Shown one piece after another: positions 53,176 through 62,402 of a stretch of 64,000 bases of DNA (position 1 is the stretch's first letter; each line of letters starts with the position of its first letter). The stretch is taken from assembly GCA_032718475.1 (NCBI GenBank), contig JAUCBJ010008896.1, positions 186,001 to 250,000 of the forward strand, given 5' to 3'. The DNA comes from Nemertoderma westbladi. Lineage: Eukaryota; Xenacoelomorpha; Nemertodermatida; Nemertodermatidae. A program made the translations under genes and the position numbers. The notes beneath the pieces were generated by a model, which did not search any database, had not been told where the DNA came from, and worked only from the letters and a program-made list of their open reading frames with translations.

Positions 53176-53516
53176 AAATATAAGTTGTAAGCAGATCATT
53201 TATGGACTTAATTTAAAAGAATTAAAAAATCAATTGCCAGGTAAAATTATACTCAAACCGAATCAGTTTATATATAAGGTATTTGGACCGTAATCTATAG
53301 GTTACTTATAAACAATATCGGGTTTTATGTTATATTTGATAATGTCAAACTAGAAATTTCATACGAGCCAGAAATATTCAATAACTGTAAAGTCAGAATA
53401 AATAATACTGTTGTTGTTTGCTGTTTTTATACCGGTAAATGTACATTAATGTGTTCACCTTCTAATTTTCATATATATTATATATTATACTAGATTATAC
53501 TAACTATATTATACTA
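53176..53516. other. Maverick-flank, non-coding
   Basis: A short readable stretch follows the polymerase (IIYGLNLKELKNQLPGKII, about 53,200-53,260), perhaps the remnant of another element gene. The rest is AT-rich. Confidence 0.35.
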
Positions 53517-53619
53517 ATATACGTGTAGCGTATATTAGACTGATTTGAATATATAGGCCGGCTACCGGTTTTACGGCAGTCTGGTTAGATTGGACTGGCA
53601 GAACCGTTCCATCATTACA
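53517..53619 (+). repeat. 5' LTR of Gypsy element
   Basis: Ends CCATCATTACA; followed by TATGGCGCAG, whose TGGCGCAG fits a tRNA primer-binding site. Confidence 0.8.
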
Positions 53620-53813
53620 TATGGCGCAGTTTCAGTACTTACCTACTTGCCCATGCAGTACTGCACTTTGTACACGGCCTAACTCACAACTCTGCAATTG
53701 CTACCGCACTTTATTCATATTACCTTAATAAATAATATCGGCAATTAATTTCGTAATAAACTATTTCTGTATTTGCTGATACCGTGATACGGATATTTGA
53801 TATTGGATAGGCT
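53620..53813 (+). other. Gypsy leader
   Basis: Short untranslated leader between the 5' LTR and the gag start at 53,814, with the probable primer-binding site TGGCGCAG at its beginning. Confidence 0.55.
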
Positions 53814-56800
53814 ATGGCAAGAGCAAACGACAACCGCGACCCATTCTCCTTCATTCTACGAAACTCGCCACCCCCATTCGACCTGGAATCGGAATGCTCC
53901 ACCTGGGAGCTGTGGCAAGACGAGTGGGACACTTTCCTTGTCACCTCTGGACTTGGAAACTTACACGTCACTGACTCAGCCGATCCACCTGACCCAACCG
54001 TATCGGCAGCTCTTCTAGCGGCAACAAACCGCATACGGCGGGCAACTCTGACCACCGCCTTCTCCCGCGCAACGAACGCAGTCGTCAAGGGTTTGGGCCT
54101 GTCCGCCATCGACAACGCAGACACCGATGTTATCATCCAACATCTCGGCGTCCATATCGACGGCGGGACCAATAAACGCATCCACCGGCAGGAACTGTCG
54201 CGCCGATCCCGCCTACTTGAGGAAACTCCTGAGACATTCCTAGTTAACCTCCGGGATATCGCTTCGAAATGCGGATTCGAGGCACTCCCGACTCCGGATG
54301 CCCATCGCAACGACAGACTGCTCGACCAATTTATCGCCGGCTTCGGCGATAAAGAGGTTACTGAGCACCTACTCTGGCTCCCCGCAGGAAGTTCGATCAC
54401 CGATGCCCTCAACCTCGCCCAAACCGTGTGGACCGCGCGGAAGGATGCAGCCTCACTCTCCTTCTCCTCCACACCGGCACCTACGGCAGCTAAGGCGGAG
54501 GCAAAGTCGGATAAACGACGGAAAGGGAACCGGAGCCCTCGCTCCAACGCTATCCCAACAGGCCTGACCTGCACCAAATGCGGCTATCCCCCACACGGAC
54601 CGGGCCAATGTTGCCCCGGTACGGACGCGCGGTGCCGCCACTGTAAACTGGTCGGACACTACGACAGGATGTGTCCCAGACCCTTCCCCCCACAGGCCCA
54701 CGCAGCGGCCGCACCCCCGGCACCATGCTACATGGAGGACCACACCGCAACCAACAATGCCAAAGTCTGGTCGGTCCTGGTTGGAACCGAACTCGAGAAC
54801 GCCCCGGTTGTTTCATCAACCGAACAACTCGAATCACTAGAGACCGTCACCCTGGGCTTCCAAGTCTACAAGAACCCGGCATTTGGAATTCCGGAACTCC
54901 AGTTTCTTTCGGACTCTGGGGCCAACATCTCGGCTATTCCGTTCTGGTTATTCACCGCGTTTGGTGGACAGATCGGAAACCTCCGCAAACCCTTCCCCAA
55001 TCCACAAGCCCCGAAACTCGCCAACGGCAGCCGGACTGGATGGGAATTCAAGGGACTGTTCACCGCTACGATCCAGTGCCACGACCTCCACACCGCCTGT
55101 ACAACCGACATCTGGGTGCTGGAGGGACTCCAGCAGCCACTCCTGTCCCGCAAGTCCTGCTTTACCCTAAGGATTCTCAGCAGCCCAATCCTTAGAGGCG
55201 GGTCGCCTGCACCCCCTGTCGTGGCGTCCTCCACAGGCCCCACCACACCGCCACCGACAGAGCTTACTACCCCATCCAAAGCTACAATTACCACACCCAC
55301 CGTAGACCGTGATATAGCTTGGCGGGCCCTGGAAACCCGCTTCCCGCGCCCCCTATCGGGTGTCTGCAGGGTGATGAAGGGTGGGGACATTACTATCAAA
55401 CTCACTCTGGGCGCGAAACCTAAAAACTCATACGCCAATAGGGCCATCCCAGCGAACCTAGAGGAGGCCTTCAACAGGGAACTGGATGAACAGGTGGCCA
55501 TGGGGATTCTAGAACCAGCCAACGACGAAAACTGCCCCAGCGACTGGCTGAGCCCCATGGTTATTACCCGTAAAAAAGATGGTGAATCGGTCCGAATTAC
55601 CGTCGACCTCCGGGAACTCAACCTGAACACCGTCCGCCCAACCTACTTCTCCCCATCCCCGTTCCATGTCGTTTCGCGGATCCCGCCCACCGCCGGTGTA
55701 TTCACCGTTATAGACGGATTAAAGGGGTTCCACCAGGTCAACTTGGACCCCCGGAGTCGGGGTCTTACAACATTCATCACACCGCGAGGCCGCTACCGCT
55801 ACTGCCGCATGCCCATGGGCTGGCACGGCAGCTCGGATTTTTTTAATGCCCGCATGGCCCATGCACTCCGGGGGATCCCCAACATCGGCCGCATCGTGGA
55901 GGACATTATAATTTACACGGAAATAGCGGAGGAACACAACAACGCAGTAGCCAAAGTCCTGACTGCCTGCGACGAGGCCGATATATCCATAAACCCGAAG
56001 AAGGTGCAGTTCTGCCTTCCAGAGGTTAAATTCGGTGGATATATCGTCTCCAAAGGGCAATACCACATCGACCCAGACCTCACCGAGGACCTCCGCCAAT
56101 TCCCGGTCCCCACGAACCGACACCAACTTCGGTCGTTCTTCGGCCTAGCCCAACAGTTGGGCAACTCCACGGCCGAGATCACCCGCCTCGTGGAACCACT
56201 ACGTGGGTTGAACTCAAGCCGCACAGCTTGGTTGTGGCTCCCCGAACACCAGGCGGCGTTCGAGGCCACCCGGTCCGCGCTGTCTGCCCCCCACTACTTG
56301 TCCGGTTTCCAGCTGGACCGCAGAACCGAGCTGCTCACCAACGCCTCCTATCTCAACGGACTTGGTTTCCTCCTCCGGCAGTGGGATTCGGCCATGAACC
56401 GCTGGCTAACGGTCCAGTGCGGCTCCCGGACCCTCGCCAAACACGAGGCCAACTGGTCCGGGATGGCCGAGCTGGAGGCCCTCGGGGCGGCCTGGGCGGC
56501 CCACAAGTGCCGCTACTTTCTCGACGGCCTCTGTCATTTCGATCTCGTAACCGACTGCAGCCCCCTGATACCGATTCTAAACGAGCGACGGTTGGATCAA
56601 GTCACGAATGACTGGTTATTAAAACTCAAAACGGCTTTATCACGGTTTTCCTTCACCGCCCGACACCAGAAGGGGGCTAAACACGTGGTTGCTGATGCCT
56701 TCTCCCGGGCCGCAATCCACCCCCCGGTCCCCACCGACTTAATCCTGACCCAGGAAGACGAGACGGACCGCGAATACATAATAAATGCGGCCATCGGCGC

Positions 56801-56960
56801 GATCCCAACCCTCGACTCCCGGGACGCCTGTCTCCAGGTAATTCGTGAGGCGGGACAACGCATACCGCGCCCTCCTCGCCACCATCACCGAGGGCTGGCC
56901 CACGTCAAAACACGATGTCACCAACGACTGGGTCCGCCCCTATTACCAGTTCAGGTGTGA
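53814..56960 (+). CDS. Gypsy Gag-Pol (gag, protease, RT, RNase H)
   Basis: A 1,048-codon frame. Gag fills residues 1-245. Two CCHC knuckles (CTKCGYPPHGPGQC, CRHCKLVGHYDRMC) lie at about 252-290. Protease has FLSDSGANISAIP near 367. RT runs from VDLRELNLN and FTVIDGLKGFHQV to FGGYIVSKG, with the catalytic site IVEDIIIYT near 695: Glu-Asp instead of Asp-Asp. RNase H has LLTNASYLNGLGF near 840: Asn in place of the first catalytic Asp, with later E and TDC kept, then HVVADAFSR. The frame meets the integrase frame at about 56,845-56,860, and the last ~35 codons are out of register. Gag and Pol are in one frame, as in several Gypsy lineages. Confidence 0.88.
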   Translation: MARANDNRDPFSFILRNSPPPFDLESECSTWELWQDEWDTFLVTSGLGNLHVTDSADPPDPTVSAALLAATNRIRRATLTTAFSRATNAVVKGLGLSAIDNADTDVIIQHLGVHIDGGTNKRIHRQELSRRSRLLEETPETFLVNLRDIASKCGFEALPTPDAHRNDRLLDQFIAGFGDKEVTEHLLWLPAGSSITDALNLAQTVWTARKDAASLSFSSTPAPTAAKAEAKSDKRRKGNRSPRSNAIPTGLTCTKCGYPPHGPGQCCPGTDARCRHCKLVGHYDRMCPRPFPPQAHAAAAPPAPCYMEDHTATNNAKVWSVLVGTELENAPVVSSTEQLESLETVTLGFQVYKNPAFGIPELQFLSDSGANISAIPFWLFTAFGGQIGNLRKPFPNPQAPKLANGSRTGWEFKGLFTATIQCHDLHTACTTDIWVLEGLQQPLLSRKSCFTLRILSSPILRGGSPAPPVVASSTGPTTPPPTELTTPSKATITTPTVDRDIAWRALETRFPRPLSGVCRVMKGGDITIKLTLGAKPKNSYANRAIPANLEEAFNRELDEQVAMGILEPANDENCPSDWLSPMVITRKKDGESVRITVDLRELNLNTVRPTYFSPSPFHVVSRIPPTAGVFTVIDGLKGFHQVNLDPRSRGLTTFITPRGRYRYCRMPMGWHGSSDFFNARMAHALRGIPNIGRIVEDIIIYTEIAEEHNNAVAKVLTACDEADISINPKKVQFCLPEVKFGGYIVSKGQYHIDPDLTEDLRQFPVPTNRHQLRSFFGLAQQLGNSTAEITRLVEPLRGLNSSRTAWLWLPEHQAAFEATRSALSAPHYLSGFQLDRRTELLTNASYLNGLGFLLRQWDSAMNRWLTVQCGSRTLAKHEANWSGMAELEALGAAWAAHKCRYFLDGLCHFDLVTDCSPLIPILNERRLDQVTNDWLLKLKTALSRFSFTARHQKGAKHVVADAFSRAAIHPPVPTDLILTQEDETDREYIINAAIGAIPTLDSRDACLQVIREAGQRIPRPPRHHHRGLAHVKTRCHQRLGPPLLPVQV

Positions 56961-57999
56961 CCTGATGGCCCAAGACGGGCTCATACTACGTGGTCCCCAA
57001 CTATACATACCAACTGAGATGCGGGCCAATACACTCAGCCAACTCCATGCCTCGCACCAGGGCCTTAACAAAACTCGGGAACGGGCCAACCGGGCAGTCT
57101 GGTGGCCCACCATCGCGAATGATGTGAAACAGGCTGTTGAACGCTGCCAGTCGTGTCAGACAGTCCTCCCATCCCACGCCCCCGAGCCACTGCAACACAA
57201 CCCAGATGCCACCCGACCGTTCCAGCGCGTCCACGTGGACCTCTGCGTAGTGACCGCCATGAACTACCTCGTCTGCACGGACGAGTACACGGGCTGGCCC
57301 ACACTATTTCGCCTCGGCACGGACACCACATCGGGGGCGATTATTCCCTGCCTCCGACGTCTCTTCCTCGCCACCGCCGTTCCAACCATCCTACACCCAG
57401 ATGGCGGCCCGCAACTCGTGTCGGACGCGGTGCGCCAGTTCCTCCAGCGCTGGGGAGTACGTCTGGAGCCATCCAGCCCCCACCTACCTCGTACAAACGG
57501 ACGAGCGGAGGCGGCCGTGAAGGCCATGAAGAAAATTATCAGTGGAGCTAACCACGACTCTGACGGCATCACACAGGGCATCCTCGCATTCCGGAATACA
57601 CCACATTACGGCGGCCGGTCCCCAGCGGAACTCCTGTACGGGAGGAACATCCGCGAGGCCCTCCCCGCCCACTTCTCATCGTTCGACCCAAAATGGCGCG
57701 GCACTTTTCGGGAGCTCGACGAAATCGCCGCCGAAAACTCAGCCGAGCTGCGCGCTCTACGACTGCCACACACGCCCCCTACGCGCGCTCTCCATTGGCC
57801 AACCAGCCCTCATTCAGTGGCACCGTGGTGGAGGTCCTCCCCAACCACGATTATCTCGTGCGCCAAGAAAGCGGTCGTACCGTCCGGCGCAACCGCGTCC
57901 TCCTCCGGGTCCGGAATTTTGCAGCGCCCCCCAGCGGCCAACCACCGCAACAACCCACTCCGACGCCACAGCCACCGTTACCCGTACGCACGACCCTGA
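56845..57999 (+). CDS. Gypsy integrase
   Basis: A 384-codon frame overlapping the end of Gag-Pol. The real domain begins near AYRALLATITEGWP. The HHCC zinc region is LHASHQGLNKTR...CQSC (about residues 69-99). The catalytic triad is D in VHVDLC (about 130), D in LHPDGGPQLVSD (about 185) and E in TNGRAEAAVKAMKK (about 219). Then come FRNTPHYGGRSPAELLYGR and FSSFDPKWRGTF. From about 57,770 the correct register switches to another frame. The two frameshifts may be decay or assembly errors, since all motifs are otherwise intact. Confidence 0.85.
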   Translation: MRRDNAYRALLATITEGWPTSKHDVTNDWVRPYYQFRCDLMAQDGLILRGPQLYIPTEMRANTLSQLHASHQGLNKTRERANRAVWWPTIANDVKQAVERCQSCQTVLPSHAPEPLQHNPDATRPFQRVHVDLCVVTAMNYLVCTDEYTGWPTLFRLGTDTTSGAIIPCLRRLFLATAVPTILHPDGGPQLVSDAVRQFLQRWGVRLEPSSPHLPRTNGRAEAAVKAMKKIISGANHDSDGITQGILAFRNTPHYGGRSPAELLYGRNIREALPAHFSSFDPKWRGTFRELDEIAAENSAELRALRLPHTPPTRALHWPTSPHSVAPWWRSSPTTIISCAKKAVVPSGATASSSGSGILQRPPAANHRNNPLRRHSHRYPYARP

Positions 58000-58199
58000 C
58001 CTCACCAGCCCTGCCGCGACCAACTTGGGCACACATTGCGGGGCACACAACCACCACCCCGCCAGTCGCAGACCACAGCCAACCAACACCAGACGGCTCG
58101 GTCTCGATGCCAGAAGCACCCTACACCTCCAGGTCTGGGAGGGCAGTCAGGCCCCCATCGCGCTATGCGAATAGTGACTATAGTAAACAATCCAATTAG
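57693..58199 (+). CDS. Gypsy integrase C-terminus (frameshifted)
   Basis: Only the part from about 57,785 on is genuine: PSFSGTVVEVLPNHDYLVRQ, ESGRTVRRNRVLLR and a Pro/Thr-rich tail ending SGRAVRPPSRYANSDYS. The homologous tail is found at 5.56-6.1 kb. The upstream part of this frame is a shadow of the integrase frame. Confidence 0.7.
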   Translation: MARHFSGARRNRRRKLSRAARSTTATHAPYARSPLANQPSFSGTVVEVLPNHDYLVRQESGRTVRRNRVLLRVRNFAAPPSGQPPQQPTPTPQPPLPVRTTLTSPALPRPTWAHIAGHTTTTPPVADHSQPTPDGSVSMPEAPYTSRSGRAVRPPSRYANSDYSKQSN

Positions 58200-58304
58200 C
58201 CCTACACAATGGGACATTTACTATTAACATTTAACTAGTAACATGTTATAAATAGTAATATAATGTACACTCACACAATCAACCCCCCACTATTACGGGG
58301 TATG

Positions 58305-58411
58305 TGTGATATACGCGTAGCGTATATTAGACTGATTTGAATATATAGGCCGGCTACCGGTTTGACGGCAGTCTGGTTAGATTGGACTGGCAGAACCGTT
58401 CCATCATTACA
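58305..58411 (+). repeat. 3' LTR of Gypsy element
   Basis: Starts near TGTGATATACGCGTAGCG and ends CCATCATTACA. CACTATTACGGGGTATG just upstream could serve as the polypurine-tract region, although it is weak. Confidence 0.8.
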
Positions 58412-59116
58412 TATTATCCTATATTTAACAAACTGGTTAATAATTTATTAATGTTTGGTGATGGGATTTTAGCCATAAAATATAATTAGAGAGAGAGAAA
58501 TTCATTCTTGTTCAGTGTCAGCATTTTGGCTATAAAATATAATCAGAGGGAGAAGAAATTCAACAATATTTTTTAAATCAACAACTAGTTAGGGAAACTA
58601 ACTTCAGCGCGAACGCTTGTAACAGCCTGTATGTATGCTTAGTATACACAGAGTCAGTAGCTTGCTAGGTACCTTGTTGCTCACGAGCCGAGGTTGCGCT
58701 TTTGTTACTTATGAGTGTGTGTGTGTGTGTGCAGCGCATTGCTATCGCTAGCTAAATTACACATCGCTAAGGCTGGTGAGAAAAGTTTAGGCCTATTTGT
58801 TATATTTGTACTATCTGTTACTTGCATGTATACATATAATTAAAACACAGGCTATGCATTTCACTACATTCAGAATAGAATAATGAACATATATCGCTAA
58901 TCCGCATGGGAAAAGTTTATATTGAACATTTTGTTAACTATGTGAATTTTGAAATGTGAACATCTGCGACTGTCTACAAAATTAAATATAAACTCAATTT
59001 TTGTAACAGTGAATTATAATTTTGTTAAACAAAAATAAATAAAAAATACCAGTATACCGTATCCATACTGTTACCCTTAGACTATATATAAACTATCCTG
59101 TGAAGTTATTACGAAG
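58412..59116. repeat. upstream unit of a segmental duplication, copy 1
   Basis: Blocks AGAAATTCAACAATATTTTT, CAACTAGTTAGGGAAACTAA, TATGCTTAGTATACACAGAG and CTATGCATTTCACTA recur in the same order at 59,880-60,240. Each precedes one of two related small genes. A (GT)n run lies at 58,715-58,730. Confidence 0.85.
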
Positions 59117-59482
59117 ATGACTTTTGCTTTTATTAATAACCGCTCGATGAAAACCAACATAAAGTTCGATTTCGAGAGCGAAGATACTTTCCTCTCATCA
59201 GTAAACGTGACGGATTTGGAAATCAGATATAATAATATAAAATTTGAAATTGGTTTCACAAACATTATAAACCATGAACAAGGTATAACCAAGTTAGAAA
59301 CGACAAAAAACTTTTCATTAAATATAAGAATACAACAAGGATCTGAAGAAGTTTATCAAAAAGAATTAATACCAGCAACTCAAGAAGAGAATTGGGAAAC
59401 AGATACACCAACTGTACCAGCAGAGGCTACTTGGAAAGAAATTCAACATGTTATACCTACCGGTAATAATCATTTTTCATAG
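59117..59482 (+). CDS. small protein of unknown function, duplicated (copy 1)
   Basis: 121 codons. The pattern is KFDFESEDTFLSSVNVTDLE, then a KFEIGFTNI segment, GITKLETTKNFSLNIRIQQ and an EENWETD tail. The alternating hydrophobic and polar residues suggest a beta-sheet-rich fold. The gene at 60,283 has the same blocks (FDLEAGDLYFQSGNVVDIA, KFRMVIKNI, TTKNFSLL, EENWEEG), so the protein is under some conservation between copies. No family known to me. It lies between the Maverick polymerase and integrase remnants, so it may be a Maverick cargo or structural gene, or a host gene. Confidence 0.55.
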   Translation: MTFAFINNRSMKTNIKFDFESEDTFLSSVNVTDLEIRYNNIKFEIGFTNIINHEQGITKLETTKNFSLNIRIQQGSEEVYQKELIPATQEENWETDTPTVPAEATWKEIQHVIPTGNNHFS

Positions 59483-59879
59483 AAGCATACTGCCTAACCA
59501 GTACACTCATTTATAAAAGTAAATGTTACCGGTATTAACAGTCGGAGAGAAGTTCAAATTTCAACTGAGTTGAAATTTAAAACTTTTAAGTGATTACATT
59601 TGTAAATTAGCTGAAATACTACGGGAATTTATAAGATATATTTTAGTATCTCCAAAGCTACCCCAAAAGTTGAATTTTAAACTCTACACCAAAAGTTGAA
59701 AATAGAACTTCCCCACCCCGAGTGATTAATGTTAATACAACACTATTGTAAACTTATTTTATATTTTAAAAAAATCGAGTAAATAAACTATTTATGGTGT
59801 TTCATATGATTATAGTTTGTCAGTTCTTTGAGAGGGGCCCTTATATGGTTGAAACCACACCTAATGCTGTAATGCACAA
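59483..59879. other. non-coding
   Basis: AT-rich spacer. Contains AAGTTGAATTTTAAACTCTA-type short internal repeats. No gene seen. Confidence 0.4.
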
Positions 59880-60240
59880 CATTCAAAAATTCATTAGAGG
59901 GAGAAAAATTCAACAATATTTTTTAAATTAAATTAAATCTACAACTAGTTAGGGAAACTAACTTCAGCATGATTCCATGTAACATACTGTATGCTTAGTA
60001 TACACAGAGTCAGTAGCTTGCTGGCTTGCTTGCACGGGCTATGCATTTCACTATATTCAGAATATAATAATGAACATATATCGCTAATCTGCATGGGAAA
60101 AGTTTGGTTATGTGTGTGTGTGAATTTTGTAATGCGAACATCTGCAACTGTCTACAAAATTATATTTAAACTCAATTTTTTTTTATCTTAAGTATAATTT
60201 TATTAAACAAAAAATAAAATAAAATATTCCGGTAGATGTC
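59880..60240. repeat. upstream unit of a segmental duplication, copy 2
   Basis: Matches 58,545-59,050 in order, with a deletion of about 170 bp relative to copy 1 (the part holding the GT run). Confidence 0.85.
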
Positions 60241-60282
60241 CTCTAGCCTACACTATTCTATTAACTAACCTATAACTGTAAA

Positions 60283-60667
60283 ATGGCGGCAAGTGCAAGT
60301 TGTTCAATGAAATTCGATCTTGAAGCCGGAGATCTGTACTTTCAATCGGGGAATGTAGTTGACATTGCCATAAAATTTGAAGATGGGAAATTCCGGATGG
60401 TAATTAAAAATATAGCAAATAACAACGGAAACGGAATAACGGTAACGGATTTCAAAACAACAAAAAATTTCTCGTTATTATATGAGAGTTCAACCCAGCG
60501 AAATTCATGCAAGTGATATAATTTCGGAAGAAAATTGGGAAGAAGGCATAATAAATCCATCCGAAGCATTAATGTTACCCCCAAACAACCCGTGGGAAGA
60601 TGATGATGTTGTTGTATCACAACCACAACCACAACCACAATCATATACCACAATTATATTATGGTAA
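60283..60667 (+). pseudogene. small protein of unknown function, duplicated (copy 2), frameshifted
   Basis: The first frame (60,283-60,516) matches copy 1 up to TTKNFSLL. The second frame (60,482-60,667) then supplies the rest (SEENWEEGIINPSEAL and a short QPQPQPQ run). One frameshift near 60,485 separates them. Copy 1 has no QP run, which arose from a CCACAA microsatellite. Confidence 0.55.
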
Positions 60668-61104
60668 TGAAAGACTTACAGATACTTTCTGACCTACTAA
60701 CTACCTGTATATTAAATGTTGCTGTCTTAATTAGCCCCTACCAGTACTAAAGAAATATTAAATGTTTTTTTCTAGTGAATAAATAATCCAACTTAATTTA
60801 TAAAATTAAATGTTACTAGATTAATATTAATGAGGTTGTTGAGCTTCAGTTGTGGTACCTTTATATAACTGAAGCGAGAGTTCTAATTATTTACCGAAAT
60901 TATGTTGAGGTTATTTTGCCTAATATAACTCAAGTTCGGTAATTAATATTGCGGCTTTCATCAACCCGAATACATATATATTATTTTTATATTTTAAATG
61001 TCTCTTCATATACTTATGAAATCATCTTGCGAAATATCACTGAGATTCCATGGTAAATGAGATGTCATATCACGTAAATTGTTTATATGGGCTTCATCTA
61101 ATGC
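60668..61104. other. non-coding
   Basis: AT-rich; nothing recognised. A few codons (EAHINNLRDM, minus strand) near 61,060-61,095 continue past the stop of the next ORF, as if decayed. Confidence 0.4.
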
Positions 61105-61260
61105 CTATAAGTTAATATCTGGGGGTCCTTTAATTAAAAACGTCTTTGCATTAGTTTTAGTGTATTTAGAATCAAATATAGCAAATTCTTTAAATACTAT
61201 CGGATATTCCTTATTGTCTATCTTATAATATTGAAAATCAACAAAAATAACATTATCCAT
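61105..61260 (-). pseudogene. fragment of a Maverick-type companion ORF
   Basis: A 51-codon minus-strand frame starting MDNVIFVDFQYYKIDNKEY and containing KEFAIFDS and FLIKGPP. This resembles the N-terminus of a small ORF found next to type-B polymerases in invertebrate elements (an I-D-x-Q/F start, then KELA). It is truncated by a stop. The assignment is from memory of the pattern and is weak. Minus-strand sequence at 61,310-61,450 (YKWLVNYYKI) may be another gene remnant. Confidence 0.35.
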
Positions 61261-61464
61261 TTTATCAAATAATAATGTTTTTAAATAAACAAAAGTTAAA
61301 TGTTTAATTACAACACTTGTTGGTTTATTTTATAATAATTAACAAGCCATTTATATAATATTATTTCATTTATTTCCACATTATTTGTAAACACTCTCAT
61401 TGGATACTTTGTATGAATTCGATTTACCAAATAATAATGACAGTATAGCCCGCAGGACGTCCTT

Positions 61465-61700
61465 CTATCCTTCAGATCCGTCCTTCAGATCTATCATATA
61501 TATATCTTTTAGCCCTCCCGTAAATATTTTAGATGTTGGATAATGATGTCTATGTGGTGCATGAAGGGTATATGTCTTTTGTCTACTTAACCATTTCTGG
61601 GCTTGAGATAGTTTGATGTTTACTGCTTTTGCCAATTTTGCGATACTTGAAAAGCCTGCAGGTGATAAAGGATCTGAATAAATTTGTTAGCTTATCCAAT
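61465..61700 (-). pseudogene. Maverick/Polinton integrase, N-terminal fragment
   Basis: Minus-strand translation gives SDPLSPAGFSSIAKLAKAV, then KWLSRQKTYTLHAPHRHHYP and GGLKDIYMIDLKD. The layout PAGF--I-KL--A----L-Q---WLS-Q-TYTLH-P--------K----G--D---- matches Maverick integrases just before and into the first catalytic Asp. A stop at 61,465 ends it. The upstream part is cut by the LTR at 61,739. With the polymerase remnants it marks a Maverick-like element. Confidence 0.7.
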
Positions 61701-61738
61701 TCCGCTAACATGAACCCACAAAGTAAGCCGTTGAGCAA

Positions 61739-62233
61739 TATTGGGAGCACGAGGTTGATTACCAATCAACCTCGTGTCAGCCCAGTAAACGGGGACAATA
61801 TGCCCCAAAGGAGACACACACAATAAGGGTCAGGGGCCAAACCCCCAACAGAGAGAGAACAACAGGGGCAACGGGAAACACACCAGGGAAGGTGAAAGGG
61901 CGAGAAGTGGGATATTAGCCAATGGGGGGACAGCATCGACTAGGTACAGTAATATGGCCAACTGTGCAGTACATATATTACCTGTTGGTGCTTCCCTATT
62001 CAGTTTAGTTTACTCAGTCAGATCAGTAGGGTGGAACGGGGACTTCTGTCACCGTCCGCTACCGCCATCATACTTATCTACCGGTAACCGTGTCATACTA
62101 TACTGTGCTATATCAGACTATTATACCTTTATACATATTACCGAACATCAGAACTCTTTTACCTTTCACACACGGCGGGGACGCGTGGATAGAAAACCCA
62201 ACGGATAAACCGGGATCCGTAGATCCCGTCACA
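61739..62233 (+). repeat. 5' LTR of a BEL/Pao-type element
   Basis: Starts TATTGGGAGCACGAGG with an immediate 11-bp-stem hairpin, and ends GATCCCGTCACA. It is related to the minus-strand LTR at 29,037-29,607 in both ends and in several internal blocks. The downstream gag-like ORFs and position support its being the 5' LTR. Confidence 0.7.
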
Positions 62234-62372
62234 GTGACAGAATCAGATCCACCCAGCTGCCCTGACAGTGACAGAATCAGATCCGCCCAGCTGCCCTGAC
62301 AGTGATAGAATCCTAGCAGCTGCCCTAACAGTCTGACAGTGACAGAACTAGATCCAACCAACTGGCCTGACA
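62234..62372 (+). repeat. four tandem 34-37-bp units directly after the LTR
   Basis: Units starting GTGACAGAATCAGATCC and ending CAGCTGCCCTGACA abut the LTR end without a gap. The first occupies the primer-binding-site position, so the site itself may be multiplied. Confidence 0.8.
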
Positions 62373-62402
62373 GACTGTGGCTGCCAGCCACCAAAGACGA
62401 AG

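Larger units (their letters stand above)
53517..58411 (+). mobile_element. Ty3/Gypsy LTR retrotransposon
   Basis: Short LTRs (about 103-107 bp) at 53,517-53,619 and 58,305-58,411 share GTAGCGTATATTAGACTG, then CCGGCTACCGGTTT-ACGGCAG and CCGTTCCATCATTACA, with very few differences. Gag-pol lies between. The body is GC-rich compared with its AT-rich surroundings. The LTRs are nearly identical, so the insertion is young relative to the Maverick around it, although pol carries two frameshifts. Confidence 0.88.

Noticed and set aside
53720-54577. 285-codon minus-strand ORF opposite the Gypsy gag
   Set aside because: Antisense shadow of the GC-rich Gag-Pol frame, which carries zinc knuckles, protease and RT motifs.
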